Assembly (NCBI RefSeq): GCF_030012215.1
Contig: NZ_JASCXX010000019.1
Coordinates: 1 to 64,000 of the forward strand
Direction of reading: 5' to 3'
Source of the DNA: Anaerobaca lacustris
GTDB taxonomy: Bacteria; Planctomycetota; Phycisphaerae; Sedimentisphaerales; Anaerobacaceae
DNA: 64,000 nt
Shown in pieces: positions 14,699 to 24,573 of the stretch; the stretch's first letter is position 1, and every line of letters begins with the position of its first letter. Below the pieces are notes generated by a model. It did not search any database. It was not told the DNA's origin and worked only from the letters and a program-made list of their open reading frames with translations. Position numbers and translations under genes: made by a program.

Positions 14699-16609
14699 TC
14701 ATTCCGCCCGGGGGAGGTCTTCGAGATTGCGGTGGACCTGCGCGGTGTAGAAGCTGTTGGGATAGAGGTTCACGAAGCTGGTCAGCATGTCTCTGGCCTC
14801 GGCCAGGAACTTGCGCTTCTCGGCGACAGAATCCTCCTCCTGCTGATAGAGTCGAATCTTCAGTCGGGTCAGCTCGTAGAGCGCCTGCATCCCGCCGTCG
14901 GTGTTCTGGTACTCGCGGTTCAACTGGATCAAACGCTCGGACCGGCGCTGGTCGTCGGCGATGAGCTTGGCCTGGGCCAGCAGGATGTTGTCGCGCAGGC
15001 CGTCGTCGGGACCGGCCAGCGACAGGAGCGTGTCGAGTTGCTGAGCGTATTCCAGACCGTGTGGATTGAGCATGACAAACTTGGCCAGCCGGTCGGCGGC
15101 CCCTTCGTTGCCTCGGAGATTCTCGTCGCCGACCAGGGTCTTCAACTCGTGCACGCGCCGGTGCAACTGCCGGAGCTTGACCTGTGTCATGACGGTCTTG
15201 GCGGGCGGCCTGAACGCGCTGAACAGCGAATCCGACGCAGCGGTGCTGTTGTCCTGAGCGAGATGCTCTTCCACGATCGCCTGGGCCTGGTCGAGAAAGG
15301 TCCCGGCCTGGCTGAACCGGCCGCGTCCGGCTACATACTTCGCGCTGCGCCAACGCGCTTCGGCCGACTCGGGCGTCCAGCCGAAATCGCGATGCAGCTC
15401 CCACCAGATCTCCCCCGACCGCTCGTGCGGGTAGTCACTGTAGAAGTGCAGCATCTCCTCCCGACGGATGCGCGGCAGGTCCGGGCTGTACTCGCTGAGC
15501 AGCGCCTTGTAGTAGAGAGCAATCGGCATCCGCGCGCTGGCCGAGCGGCGCTCGACGATCTCGGCGTGCAGCCACAGCGGCATCCACCAGGACCTCGTCG
15601 GATGGATGAAACGGTCATACTGCTCGTTGAGCCACTGACGTTTCTGCTGATACTTCAGTTCGTCGGGCACAATGAACCAGCTCGGCCAGCGGTCGAGGCT
15701 CAGTTGGATCTGGATTTCCGTCTTGAGTTCTTCGCGCAGAGGAATCGGGTCGGTGGGCAGAAAGAACCCCGCCAGCGTCTTTCGCGTGGCCGGGTCCATG
15801 ATCGTTCGATCCAGGGCCTCGCGGATGCTGCGATCGTGGAACTCGGGGACCTCTTCCGGGTTGTTGCCGGCCACGTAGAACTGGTAGTCCAGTTCGTCGA
15901 ATCCGATTTTCCACTCGAAGACGCCCAGCGCCAACAGCAGCGTGGTCATGGTGAAGACCCAGTTGAGCCCGGGCCGGTAGCGGGTGTAATGGCCGATTCC
16001 GAGGACGAGCCCGGCAATCGTCAGACCGACGAGCCAGGCCCAGATCCACGGGGCAAACGAGAAGCCCCATTCCAGCGGCTCCATGCCGGGGACTGGACCG
16101 AAGATGCCCCAGTACAGAAGCTGCGGGGCCGTGCACAGCGCGATCGCGATGATCCGCGAGCGAAAGCGGAGGGGACGCGACGCCACGAGAAAACAGCTCA
16201 CTACGAGCGACAGAGCGAAACCCGGCATACTCGCCAGGAAGAACACCGCCAGGATGAAGATGAAGCTGTGCCCGAAGCTCATGAGCTGGGCGATCAGAAT
16301 GGGCACCACCGCCAGGACACCCATCAACAACCCCAACACAACGATCTGCCAGGGGTACTCGAAGATGCTGGCCCCGGCCATGGTCGCCGTGCTCAGTCGC
16401 CAGAAATCGGGCGCCGTCTGCGACTCGAGATCGAACGCCCAAAACGTCCCCGTGACGATCCGGGACCAGATCAGGCAGGTGATCCCGAAGGAGACGACCG
16501 CCAGCAGCCAGCATCGCTGCACGTTCTTGTGGCTGTAGTGCAGGGTCGGACCGACGGCCAGGAAGGACTTGGGCGCCTTCGGCGTCTTTTCCGTCTCTTT
16601 GTTTTCCAT
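14699..16609 (-). CDS. Polytopic membrane protein with long TPR-like soluble C-terminus
   Basis: The 636-residue protein starts at ATG 16609 (MENKETEKTPKAPKSFLAVG). Residues about 35-260 contain six or so membrane helices, for example WLLAVVSFGITCLIW, IVVLGLLMGVLAVVPILIAQ and FIFILAVFFLASMPGFALSL, recalling Yip1-type membrane domains. A large soluble part follows, rich in helices and Tyr/Leu spacing typical of TPR (KLRQLHRRVHELKTLVGDEN, ALYELTRLKIRLYQQEED). The last part, FVNLYPNSFYTAQVHRNLED, also fits a TPR hairpin. I do not recognise a named family. It may scaffold an envelope complex; this is a guess from topology. Confidence 0.7.
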   Translation of the reverse strand: MENKETEKTPKAPKSFLAVGPTLHYSHKNVQRCWLLAVVSFGITCLIWSRIVTGTFWAFDLESQTAPDFWRLSTATMAGASIFEYPWQIVVLGLLMGVLAVVPILIAQLMSFGHSFIFILAVFFLASMPGFALSLVVSCFLVASRPLRFRSRIIAIALCTAPQLLYWGIFGPVPGMEPLEWGFSFAPWIWAWLVGLTIAGLVLGIGHYTRYRPGLNWVFTMTTLLLALGVFEWKIGFDELDYQFYVAGNNPEEVPEFHDRSIREALDRTIMDPATRKTLAGFFLPTDPIPLREELKTEIQIQLSLDRWPSWFIVPDELKYQQKRQWLNEQYDRFIHPTRSWWMPLWLHAEIVERRSASARMPIALYYKALLSEYSPDLPRIRREEMLHFYSDYPHERSGEIWWELHRDFGWTPESAEARWRSAKYVAGRGRFSQAGTFLDQAQAIVEEHLAQDNSTAASDSLFSAFRPPAKTVMTQVKLRQLHRRVHELKTLVGDENLRGNEGAADRLAKFVMLNPHGLEYAQQLDTLLSLAGPDDGLRDNILLAQAKLIADDQRRSERLIQLNREYQNTDGGMQALYELTRLKIRLYQQEEDSVAEKRKFLAEARDMLTSFVNLYPNSFYTAQVHRNLEDLPRAE

Positions 16610-16699
16610 AGTTCTACGAACGCCCGACTCACCAGTCCCGATGTCCACCGGGACGCGGGAAGGCGTCAACGCGCCGCCCGGCAACGCGTGGGGCTATGG

Positions 16700-17959
16700 C
16701 TACGTCCCTTCGCCGCTGCTGGCCAGGTACTCGACCTGTTCCGGCGTCAGTTTGTCGACGGCAATCGACATCGTCCGTAGTTTCAATCGGCAAACCTGCT
16801 CTTCGATCTCCAGTGGAACCGCGTGGACCGCGATTTCCAGCTTGCCGGCGTGCTTGAGCACGTACTCGGCCTGGAGGGCCTGGGTGGCGAAGCTCATGTC
16901 CATCACACACGCCGGGTGCCCCTCAGCGGCCGCCAGGTTGATCAGACGGCCCTCGCCCAGCAGGTAGATGCTCTTGCTGCGGCCGATCACATACTCATCG
17001 ACGTGGTTCCGCACGCCGCGATTGACCTTCTTGCTCATCTTCTTCAGGCCGGGAATGTCGATTTCCACGTCAAAATGGCCACTGTTGGCCACGGTGGCCC
17101 GATGCTTCATCGCCCGGAAATGCTCCGGACGCAGCACGTGCTTGTTGCCCGTCAGCGTCACGAACAGGTCGCCGACCTTGGCCGCCTGGGCCATCGGCAT
17201 CACCTGGAAGCCGTCCATCGCCGCTTCGAGGGCCTTGATCGCGTCCACTTCCGTGATGATGACGATCGCCCCCATCCCGCGAGCCCGCATGGCGAAGCCG
17301 CGACCGCACCAGCCGTAACCGGCCACCACGACGTTGCTGCCGGCCAGCAGGTAGTCCGTCGCCCGGATGATCCCGTCAACGGTGGACTGGCCGGTCCCAT
17401 AACGATTGTCGAACAGATGCTTGCTCTTGGCGTCGTTGACCGCGATGACCGGGAACTTGAGCTTGCCTTCCCTGGCCATCGCCCGCAGGCGGATCACGCC
17501 GGTCGTCGTCTCTTCCATGCTCGCGACGATCCGCCCGGCGTCCTTCTTCCGCTTGATGTGCAACTCGTTGACCAGGTCGGCGCCGTCGTCGAAGGTCACG
17601 GTCGGCTTGTGGTCCAACGCCGCGTTGAGATGCTTGTAGTACGTGGCCCGGTTCTCGCCCCGGATGGCAAACGTCGGAATCCCAAAGTCCTTCGTGAGCG
17701 ACGCGGCGACGTCGTCCTGCGTGCTCAGCGGGTTCGATGCACAGAGCACGGCGTTCGCCCCGCCGGCCTTAAGCGTACGCATCAGGTTGGCGGTCTCGGC
17801 CGTCACGTGCAAACAGGCGGAGATGGTCATTCCTTTGAGGGGTTTGGTCCGGGCGAAGCGCTCGCGGATCGCCGCCAGCACGGGCATATCGTTGTCGGCC
17901 CAGAGAATCCGTTTCTTCCCACCAGGGGCCAGCTTCACGTCCGCTACGTCGTATTTCAT
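16700..17959 (-). CDS. ahcY: S-adenosylhomocysteine hydrolase
   Basis: This NAD-dependent enzyme splits S-adenosylhomocysteine into adenosine and homocysteine and so removes the product inhibitor of methyltransferases. The 419-residue protein has the substrate region CLHVTAETANLM, EETTTGVIRL, the catalytic NDAKSKHLFDN and RYGTGQSTVDG, and the Rossmann glycine loop VVAGYGWCGRGFAMRARG. It ends QVEYLASSGEGT, without the long insertion of some bacterial forms. The start ATG 17959 has AAAGGACTG upstream. A good promoter lies at 17997-18025. Confidence 0.97.
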   Translation of the reverse strand: MKYDVADVKLAPGGKKRILWADNDMPVLAAIRERFARTKPLKGMTISACLHVTAETANLMRTLKAGGANAVLCASNPLSTQDDVAASLTKDFGIPTFAIRGENRATYYKHLNAALDHKPTVTFDDGADLVNELHIKRKKDAGRIVASMEETTTGVIRLRAMAREGKLKFPVIAVNDAKSKHLFDNRYGTGQSTVDGIIRATDYLLAGSNVVVAGYGWCGRGFAMRARGMGAIVIITEVDAIKALEAAMDGFQVMPMAQAAKVGDLFVTLTGNKHVLRPEHFRAMKHRATVANSGHFDVEIDIPGLKKMSKKVNRGVRNHVDEYVIGRSKSIYLLGEGRLINLAAAEGHPACVMDMSFATQALQAEYVLKHAGKLEIAVHAVPLEIEEQVCRLKLRTMSIAVDKLTPEQVEYLASSGEGT

Positions 17960-17996
17960 CCGTCAGTCCTTTCAAGAATCGTCAATCAAACCCCGG

Positions 17997-18025
17997 ATTT
18001 TAGGCACGATCGCGCCACCACGCAA
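17997..18025 (-). promoter_or_regulatory. Sigma-70-type promoter of ahcY
   Basis: On the minus strand TTGCGT (18020-18025) and TAAAAT (17997-18002) are separated by 17 bases and lie about 40 bases before the ahcY start. No SAH riboswitch structure is evident in this short leader. Confidence 0.5.
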
Positions 18026-18130
18026 CCCCTAAATCGGCCACATTCCAGCCTTTTCGGGACAAGCCCGAACCCGGTCGAACTGACGTTGCCTCGCACGCAC
18101 CGCGGCGCGGGACACATCGCGGGGCGGTCG

Positions 18131-19303
18131 CTACGGAATCTCGTACAGGTGGACGTCCCAGGGCGCGAAGTCGTCGGTGAAGACACCGTCGGTCGATGCC
18201 AGCGTCCGGTTTTCGTCGAGGACGATGACCGTGCGCAGGCCGGTGAGGCCGTCGATCCGGAACTCGGCGGATGCGGCTTCATCGCACATCGTGACGGCGA
18301 AGACGTAGGTCTTGCCTTCATGTCGCTTCATCATCGCGGCAATGGGGACTTCCGGACGACTGGAAATCACTTGGATGCCGTCGGAGATCGTCGGGCCGTT
18401 CAGGACGGGCGCCAACTGCCCGATCCGCCGGTTGATCCGAGTCACCGCCTCAAGCATCTCCGCATCGGCGAGCAGCGCCGCTTCGTTGAACCTCGGCTGC
18501 CATTCGTGCACGAAATAGATCAGCCCCTGCGAGCCGTGGACGAGAGCCATCCACACCTCGGACCGCACCTGATGCGGCGTGGGCTTCCTGGTGGGATGGT
18601 TGATCTGGGTGCACTCGATGCAGTTCCAGACCCCCTTGCGGCCGCCCGTCCATTCCACCAGACGCGACACGCCCCGCGCGACGTAATCGAGTTGGCCGGC
18701 CACCTGCGGACTGCTGTGCGTAGCCGGATAGATGTCGAACGAAACGATATCGCAGCCCTGGATGTATTGCGGGTAGTCTTCCGGATGGTTGGTCCGCACG
18801 CCGCGTCCGTGCCAGTTGTCCCAGGCCACTCCCTGGCCCAGATTCAAGAACACCGGACGACTCGGGTCGGCCGCCCGCAGGCGCTGGTAGTCTTCCACGA
18901 TCTTCGCAGGCGGGATCGGCGGACCGTAGCCTTTGCCCTCTCCGAGCGACTGGGCATTGTCCGGCTCGTCGCCGTGCATCCAGGCGGCGATGATCGGGTC
19001 GTCCCGATTCGCCAGCCCCACGGCGTTCTGATGGCAGATCACCGGCATGTCCGCTTCTCGCAGAGCGCGCAACTGCTCTCCTGTCGGCCCCCTCCACAAC
19101 CCGACATACAGATTGATCCCCGCCGCCTGATAGCGCGGAGCGTTGGCCGGATTCTGAAGCCAGACCGCGATCGGGAAGAAGTCCTTCTCGGCAAACCGCC
19201 CCACCCGCCAGGCATTCGAAGACTCGGCCTCCTGCGATCCCTGCACGGAGGCAATCATAAGCACCGCTGTTATCATCCCCAGCACGAACCTGTACGACTT
19301 CAT
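18131..19303 (-). CDS. Secreted TIM-barrel-like putative glycoside hydrolase
   Basis: The 390-residue protein starts at ATG 19303, directly after GGAGGTGATTCGG, and has a signal peptide (MKSYRFVLGMITAVLMIASV). The body has features of a (beta/alpha)8 hydrolase: FFPIAVWLQ, AGINLYVGLWRGP, MHGDEPDNAQSL with an acidic pair, VSFDIYPATHS, WNCIECTQINHP with a Glu suited to be the nucleophile, and GLIYFVHEWQP. The C-terminal part is a beta-sandwich (YVFAVTMCDEAASAEFRIDG). I cannot assign a GH family. It likely acts on extracellular carbohydrate. Confidence 0.7.
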   Translation of the reverse strand: MKSYRFVLGMITAVLMIASVQGSQEAESSNAWRVGRFAEKDFFPIAVWLQNPANAPRYQAAGINLYVGLWRGPTGEQLRALREADMPVICHQNAVGLANRDDPIIAAWMHGDEPDNAQSLGEGKGYGPPIPPAKIVEDYQRLRAADPSRPVFLNLGQGVAWDNWHGRGVRTNHPEDYPQYIQGCDIVSFDIYPATHSSPQVAGQLDYVARGVSRLVEWTGGRKGVWNCIECTQINHPTRKPTPHQVRSEVWMALVHGSQGLIYFVHEWQPRFNEAALLADAEMLEAVTRINRRIGQLAPVLNGPTISDGIQVISSRPEVPIAAMMKRHEGKTYVFAVTMCDEAASAEFRIDGLTGLRTVIVLDENRTLASTDGVFTDDFAPWDVHLYEIP

Positions 19304-19551
19304 CCGAATCACCTCCCGACAACGATCGATTCGTCCGACCGACGAAACACGGCGGGCGCCCACCCGCCATCGGCACCATCATAGACCTCCCATCGCCTGC
19401 ATGCGACCTCAAAAACAGACCTTTCTGCCCTCCCCCAACGACCGAGGTTGCGTCGCCCAAGGCAGATGCCTATCATGGAGCAGTACGCGACTGTCGAACG
19501 GATCGCAGATCTGACATGCGAGGCCATGCCGCCGAGAAAGGAGGCCATAGG

Positions 19552-20478
19552 ATGTCAAGGTCGATTGCATTTCTTGCCGTTGCCATACTGTTCGTCTCGA
19601 TGGTGCTGTTCTGGCTGTATGCGGAGCGCTGGCGTCCCTTGCGTCCTTCGACCTGGGCCGTTATGCAGAAGACCGGCTGGCGCGGGCTATTGGATTTCAG
19701 TGCCTTGCACGCCTATATTTACGGCCGCTGGACCAAGCAGTACCTCAACGTGCTGACCAATCAGGTCTTTCCGCATCTGAGTGCCGCAGGACGAAAGCGC
19801 TGGGCAGACCGCTATCACGGCAAGGTGCTGACGCACGATCAGGCCAAGGCCATCGTGACCATCAACCGAGAAATCCCTTTGCGGGACCTGGAACAGATTA
19901 TTCCCTATCCGATGGCACGTGATCTGGTGCTCGCGGGACCTCCCGAAGTAGCCGTGTTTCCCTGCGGATGCCGTCAAAGGAGGGCGAATCCCTGCCGGCC
20001 GATCCAGGTCTGCATGGTCATCGGGCAACCCTTTGCGGATTTCATCCTGGAGCACCACCCCAAGACGAGTCGTCGGCTCAGCCAGGCGGAGGCGGTCGAA
20101 CTGCTGGAGGCCGAGCACGAACGGGGCCATCTGCATTCGGCCTGGTTCAAGGATGTTCTGCTGGGCCGCTTCTACGCGATCTGCAACTGCTGCAAGTGCT
20201 GTTGCGGCGGGATCGAGGCCATGCGCAAGCACGGCGTCCCGATGGTCGCCTCGTCCGGCTATGTGGCCCAGGTGGATGAAGCCGCCTGCACCACCTGCGG
20301 CGCGTGCGAAGAGGCGTGCCCGTTCGGCGCGATCCGGATGAATGGAACAGCCGCCCTGGACTGGGAGGCCTGTATGGGATGTGGGGTCTGCGTAGACTCG
20401 TGTCCCAGCCAGGCGCTATCACTGGTGCGTGACGAAAGAAAGGGCATGCCCCTCGATGTCCGGCTGCTGAATTCGTGA
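19552..20478 (+). CDS. Membrane-anchored polyferredoxin-like protein with two 4Fe-4S clusters
   Basis: The 308-residue protein starts at ATG 19552 after AAAGGAGG and has one N-terminal membrane helix (IAFLAVAILFVSMVLFWLY). Two ferredoxin cluster motifs lie near the C-terminus, CTTCGACEEACP and CMGCGVCVDSCP. Further cysteines occur at CGCRQRRANPCRP and ICNCCKCCCGG, which could bind another metal centre. The protein probably passes electrons in the cytoplasm while anchored to the membrane. The partner is unknown: the neighbour on the opposite strand is a radical SAM enzyme, but they are convergent rather than co-transcribed. Confidence 0.8.
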   Translation: MSRSIAFLAVAILFVSMVLFWLYAERWRPLRPSTWAVMQKTGWRGLLDFSALHAYIYGRWTKQYLNVLTNQVFPHLSAAGRKRWADRYHGKVLTHDQAKAIVTINREIPLRDLEQIIPYPMARDLVLAGPPEVAVFPCGCRQRRANPCRPIQVCMVIGQPFADFILEHHPKTSRRLSQAEAVELLEAEHERGHLHSAWFKDVLLGRFYAICNCCKCCCGGIEAMRKHGVPMVASSGYVAQVDEAACTTCGACEEACPFGAIRMNGTAALDWEACMGCGVCVDSCPSQALSLVRDERKGMPLDVRLLNS

Positions 20479-20514
20479 GAGGAAGAGCCCCCTCGCAGTC
20501 ATCGAGCGCTCCGC

Positions 20515-21969
20515 TCACAGGACGGCGGCGGCCCGCTGGGCCGACTGCACACTGTGGTGGTGCCTTTGTCGCTTCTTTCGCCGCTTTCGCGTGGCAAGCC
20601 GATAGAGCAGCACGGGCAGACGGGGAAGCACGCCTGCAAGGTCTCGGCCGTCGGCCAGGCCGATTCGGCGGGCCTTCTTGGCGATATGCAGAAGCTGCGC
20701 CGGATCGTAGAACCCGGCTCGAATCCGGTTGCGGATTCGCTTGAGTCCCTCGCGCCCGTATCGGTCGGAATAGACGTGGCCGCCGATTCGGCCGTAGTGA
20801 TATCCCGGCGTGGACTCGACCAACTCCTTCAGAGGCGAGAACTTCTCGACGCGCAGCTTGTGAAAACTGATGGTGTCCAGCCCGATCTCCTTGGCGAATT
20901 TCGCGATGTAGAGCATCTCCTCTTCGCTCTCGCCGATGTTGCCGTAAATGAAATACCCGTGGAGATGGAAATCGTACTTCGTCAGGACGGTGAATGCCTC
21001 GCGGATCTGTTGCTGGGTGATGCCCTTCTGAAGCTGTTCGAGAATCCAATCGTGCGGCGACTCGATCCCGAGCAAGAACAGCCTGAACCCCGCCCGCTGC
21101 GCCTTATCGAGGACCCTGGGATGTCGGGCGATATCGACGCGGGCCTGAACGACGAACGTCTTCTTGATCCCGTTGGCGACGATCAAATCGCAGATCTCCT
21201 CGCTGCGCTTGATGTTCGTGAAGAAGTTGTCGTCGCTGAACAGCACGATGTCGGCGGTGATCTGCTTGAGCTCTTCGATGACCGACTCGACGGGGCGCTC
21301 GGTGTAGCTGCGCTTCTGCCCGAGCGGATTGAGACTGAACGTACAGAACTTGCACTTGAACGGGCAGCCCCGCGTCGTCAGCACCGTATCGAACGTGCGC
21401 CGGCCGAACCGGACCCCGTACTGCGACCAGTAGTAATCGTGCGTCCGCAGCGAGCGATCGGGGAACGGAATGCCGTCCAGCTCGGGCAGAGGCCGGTTCT
21501 CGTTGTGAACCACCTTGCCGTTCTCGCGGTAGGACAGGCCGCGAATGTCCTTGCAGGGCCGCCCGTTGCAGATGTCCCGAATGATCTCCTCGCCTTCGCC
21601 TCGGACGACCATGTCGATATTCGGGCAGCGCTCGAGCAGGTATTCGACCTCCAGCGTCGCCTTGTAGCCGCCGACGACGGTGGTCACCTCCGGCGGCAGT
21701 TGCGAGATGAAGTCGCAGATCTCCTCGAACCGGGTCTCCCAGCGGATGCTGATGCACAGCAGATCGACCTCGGCCCGGATGAACCGGCTCAGCGCCTCGG
21801 GGTCCTGGAACGCCTTCTGATAGCGCAGGTCAAGGAGGGTGATTTTGCCCACCAGGTCTTTCATGCTGGCGACGATGTATTCGAGCCCGGTCGGCGGGAA
21901 GACGCCCATCGTGGCGGTCGAATCCCCGAAGTATGGATTCAGGGCCAAAGCGTGTCTGTAGATTGTCAT
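20515..21969 (-). CDS. B12-binding radical SAM protein
   Basis: The 484-residue protein starts at ATG 21969 (MTIYRHALALNPYFGDSTAT). The N-terminal 170 residues look like a cobalamin-binding domain (TGLEYIVASMKD, VDLLCISIRWETRFEEICDF, VVGGYKATLEVEYLLERCP). The radical SAM core has the CX3CX2C cluster in RGCPFKCKFCTF, then DDNFFTNIKR and FLLGIESP. The C-terminal tail is very basic. Such enzymes carry out methyl transfer or rearrangements in lipid and cofactor synthesis; the substrate here is unknown. No hopanoid or other partner gene is adjacent. Confidence 0.88.
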   Translation of the reverse strand: MTIYRHALALNPYFGDSTATMGVFPPTGLEYIVASMKDLVGKITLLDLRYQKAFQDPEALSRFIRAEVDLLCISIRWETRFEEICDFISQLPPEVTTVVGGYKATLEVEYLLERCPNIDMVVRGEGEEIIRDICNGRPCKDIRGLSYRENGKVVHNENRPLPELDGIPFPDRSLRTHDYYWSQYGVRFGRRTFDTVLTTRGCPFKCKFCTFSLNPLGQKRSYTERPVESVIEELKQITADIVLFSDDNFFTNIKRSEEICDLIVANGIKKTFVVQARVDIARHPRVLDKAQRAGFRLFLLGIESPHDWILEQLQKGITQQQIREAFTVLTKYDFHLHGYFIYGNIGESEEEMLYIAKFAKEIGLDTISFHKLRVEKFSPLKELVESTPGYHYGRIGGHVYSDRYGREGLKRIRNRIRAGFYDPAQLLHIAKKARRIGLADGRDLAGVLPRLPVLLYRLATRKRRKKRQRHHHSVQSAQRAAAVL

Positions 21970-22078
21970 CGGCCAATTGTACGGCCGGGCAGGGGCGTTG
22001 TGCAGCGAAATCGGTCGCCAAAACGGATTTCGTGAACTTTTCTTCTCACCGGCCCGTCCGGCGGCCGGCGAGGCAGGG

Positions 22079-23197
<1,119 letters not shown>

Positions 23198-23686
23198 CTA
23201 TCTCAGATACTTCTCCAGTCCGCTCGATCGCACGGTCACGGTCCCATCGGCCATGTCCATATACAGGTTGCGGGCGGCGCTGCCTCCCACGTCCTCGGCA
23301 TTGATGAACATGCCGTTGCTCCAGAGGATCTTGCGGATCGCCAGATAGTTGCGTTTGCCGATGTCGAATCCCTGAGGCCCCGTCGCCATCGCCGCCCCGC
23401 CGGCCAATCGAACGTGCATGCGCTTCTTGTTGGCGCCCATCGAGAGCAGCTTGTTCAGCAGCAGCGTCATGCCGGTGTCGGCGAACATCAACGGCTTGTT
23501 GCGGGCCCGCTCTTCGTCCATCTTCGAAGAGGGCAACTGATAGTGCAGCATCCCGCCGATATGCGTGACCGGGTCGTACAGACAGACCCCGATGCACGAG
23601 CCGAGCGAGTAGGTGACCAGCACGTCGGATGGGTCGCTGGAGACCTTCGCATCGGAGATGTCGATTACGATTCGCGTCTTAACCAT
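23198..23686 (-). CDS. cheD: Chemoreceptor glutamine deamidase CheD
   Basis: CheD deamidates receptor glutamines and also binds CheC/CheX-type phosphatases. The 162-residue protein contains the signatures VTYSLGSCIGVCLYD with the catalytic Cys, GGMLHYQLPSS with the His, and MHVRLAGGAAM with the Thr/Ser region. ATG 23686 has GGGGGTG just upstream; a GTG six bases earlier is an alternative. It lies between cheR and cheB. Confidence 0.95.
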   Translation of the reverse strand: MVKTRIVIDISDAKVSSDPSDVLVTYSLGSCIGVCLYDPVTHIGGMLHYQLPSSKMDEERARNKPLMFADTGMTLLLNKLLSMGANKKRMHVRLAGGAAMATGPQGFDIGKRNYLAIRKILWSNGMFINAEDVGGSAARNLYMDMADGTVTVRSSGLEKYLR

Positions 23687-23695
23687 GCCCACCCC

Positions 23696-24547
23696 CTACG
23701 GCTTCTGATAAATGGTTGGTTGGACGTACTTGAACGCGTGCTCGATTCCCGTCAGCGACTCGGAATGCCCCGTGAAGAGGACGCCTCCGGAATCCAGCAA
23801 ATCGTAGAATCGACGGATCAGCCGCGCCTGCGTCGGTTTGTCGAAGTAGATCATGACGTTACGACAGAAGATGAAGTCGATCGGCCCTTTGACCGGCCAG
23901 TCCTTCATCAGGTTCAGATACCGGAAGATCACCAGGCTCCGCAAGGCCGGTCCGACCTCGTATTGTTCCTTCATCCCCTCGCGCCGGCAGATCAGGTACT
24001 CGTTGCGCAGCGGCAGCGGAATCGGCTCGATTCGCTCTCTGTCGTAGACGCCCGCCCGGGCCCGCTCCAGAATGCGCGTGGAGACGTCGGTGGCCAGCAG
24101 TCTGGCGTCCCAACGCCCGCCCTTGCCGCCAAGGGATTCGATCAGCGTCAAGGCGATGGAGTATGGTTCCTCGCCGGACGAGCAGCCCGCGCTCCAGCCG
24201 CGAATCCGCAGCGGCCCGCGGCTCTGTTTGGCCTTCATCAGGCGCGGCAGCAGTTGCGCGCGCATGTACTCGAAATGCCGCTCCTCGCGGAAGAACTTCG
24301 TCAGGTTCGTGCTGAGCGAATCGACCAGGATCGAGAATTCCTTGCCGGTGGGGTCCTCGAGCACGTGCTTGATGTACTGTGAGAACGATGTAAAACGTCC
24401 TTTGTGCAGCCGCTTGGCGAGTCGGGCCCGCACGAGTTCCTTCTTGCCGTCGTGCAGGTTGATTCCACAGTGCTCGTAGACGAGATCGCTGATCCGACGA
24501 AACTCGTCTTCGCCCAGCACAACGTCCTGTAAGACCGATGTGTTCAT
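23696..24547 (-). CDS. cheR: Chemoreceptor methyltransferase CheR
   Basis: CheR uses S-adenosylmethionine to methylate receptor glutamates. The 283-residue protein has the N-terminal helical domain, then the Rossmann core with GWSAGCSSGEEPYS (SAM binding), LLATDVSTRILERARAG, FCRNVMIYFD and GGVLFTGHSESL. Start ATG 24547 (MNTSVLQDVVLGEDEF) is used; a longer frame into cheA exists. No TPR tail. Its neighbours are cheA and cheD, with short gaps. Confidence 0.95.
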   Translation of the reverse strand: MNTSVLQDVVLGEDEFRRISDLVYEHCGINLHDGKKELVRARLAKRLHKGRFTSFSQYIKHVLEDPTGKEFSILVDSLSTNLTKFFREERHFEYMRAQLLPRLMKAKQSRGPLRIRGWSAGCSSGEEPYSIALTLIESLGGKGGRWDARLLATDVSTRILERARAGVYDRERIEPIPLPLRNEYLICRREGMKEQYEVGPALRSLVIFRYLNLMKDWPVKGPIDFIFCRNVMIYFDKPTQARLIRRFYDLLDSGGVLFTGHSESLTGIEHAFKYVQPTIYQKP

Positions 24548-24573
24548 TGCCGAAACCCCCCTGGCCAGCCCGG

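Noticed and set aside
16823-19384. 853-codon open frame opposite ahcY and the secreted hydrolase
   Set aside because: It crosses two well-supported genes and their spacer; its residues are dominated by His, Arg, Asp and Val from reverse-complement codons.
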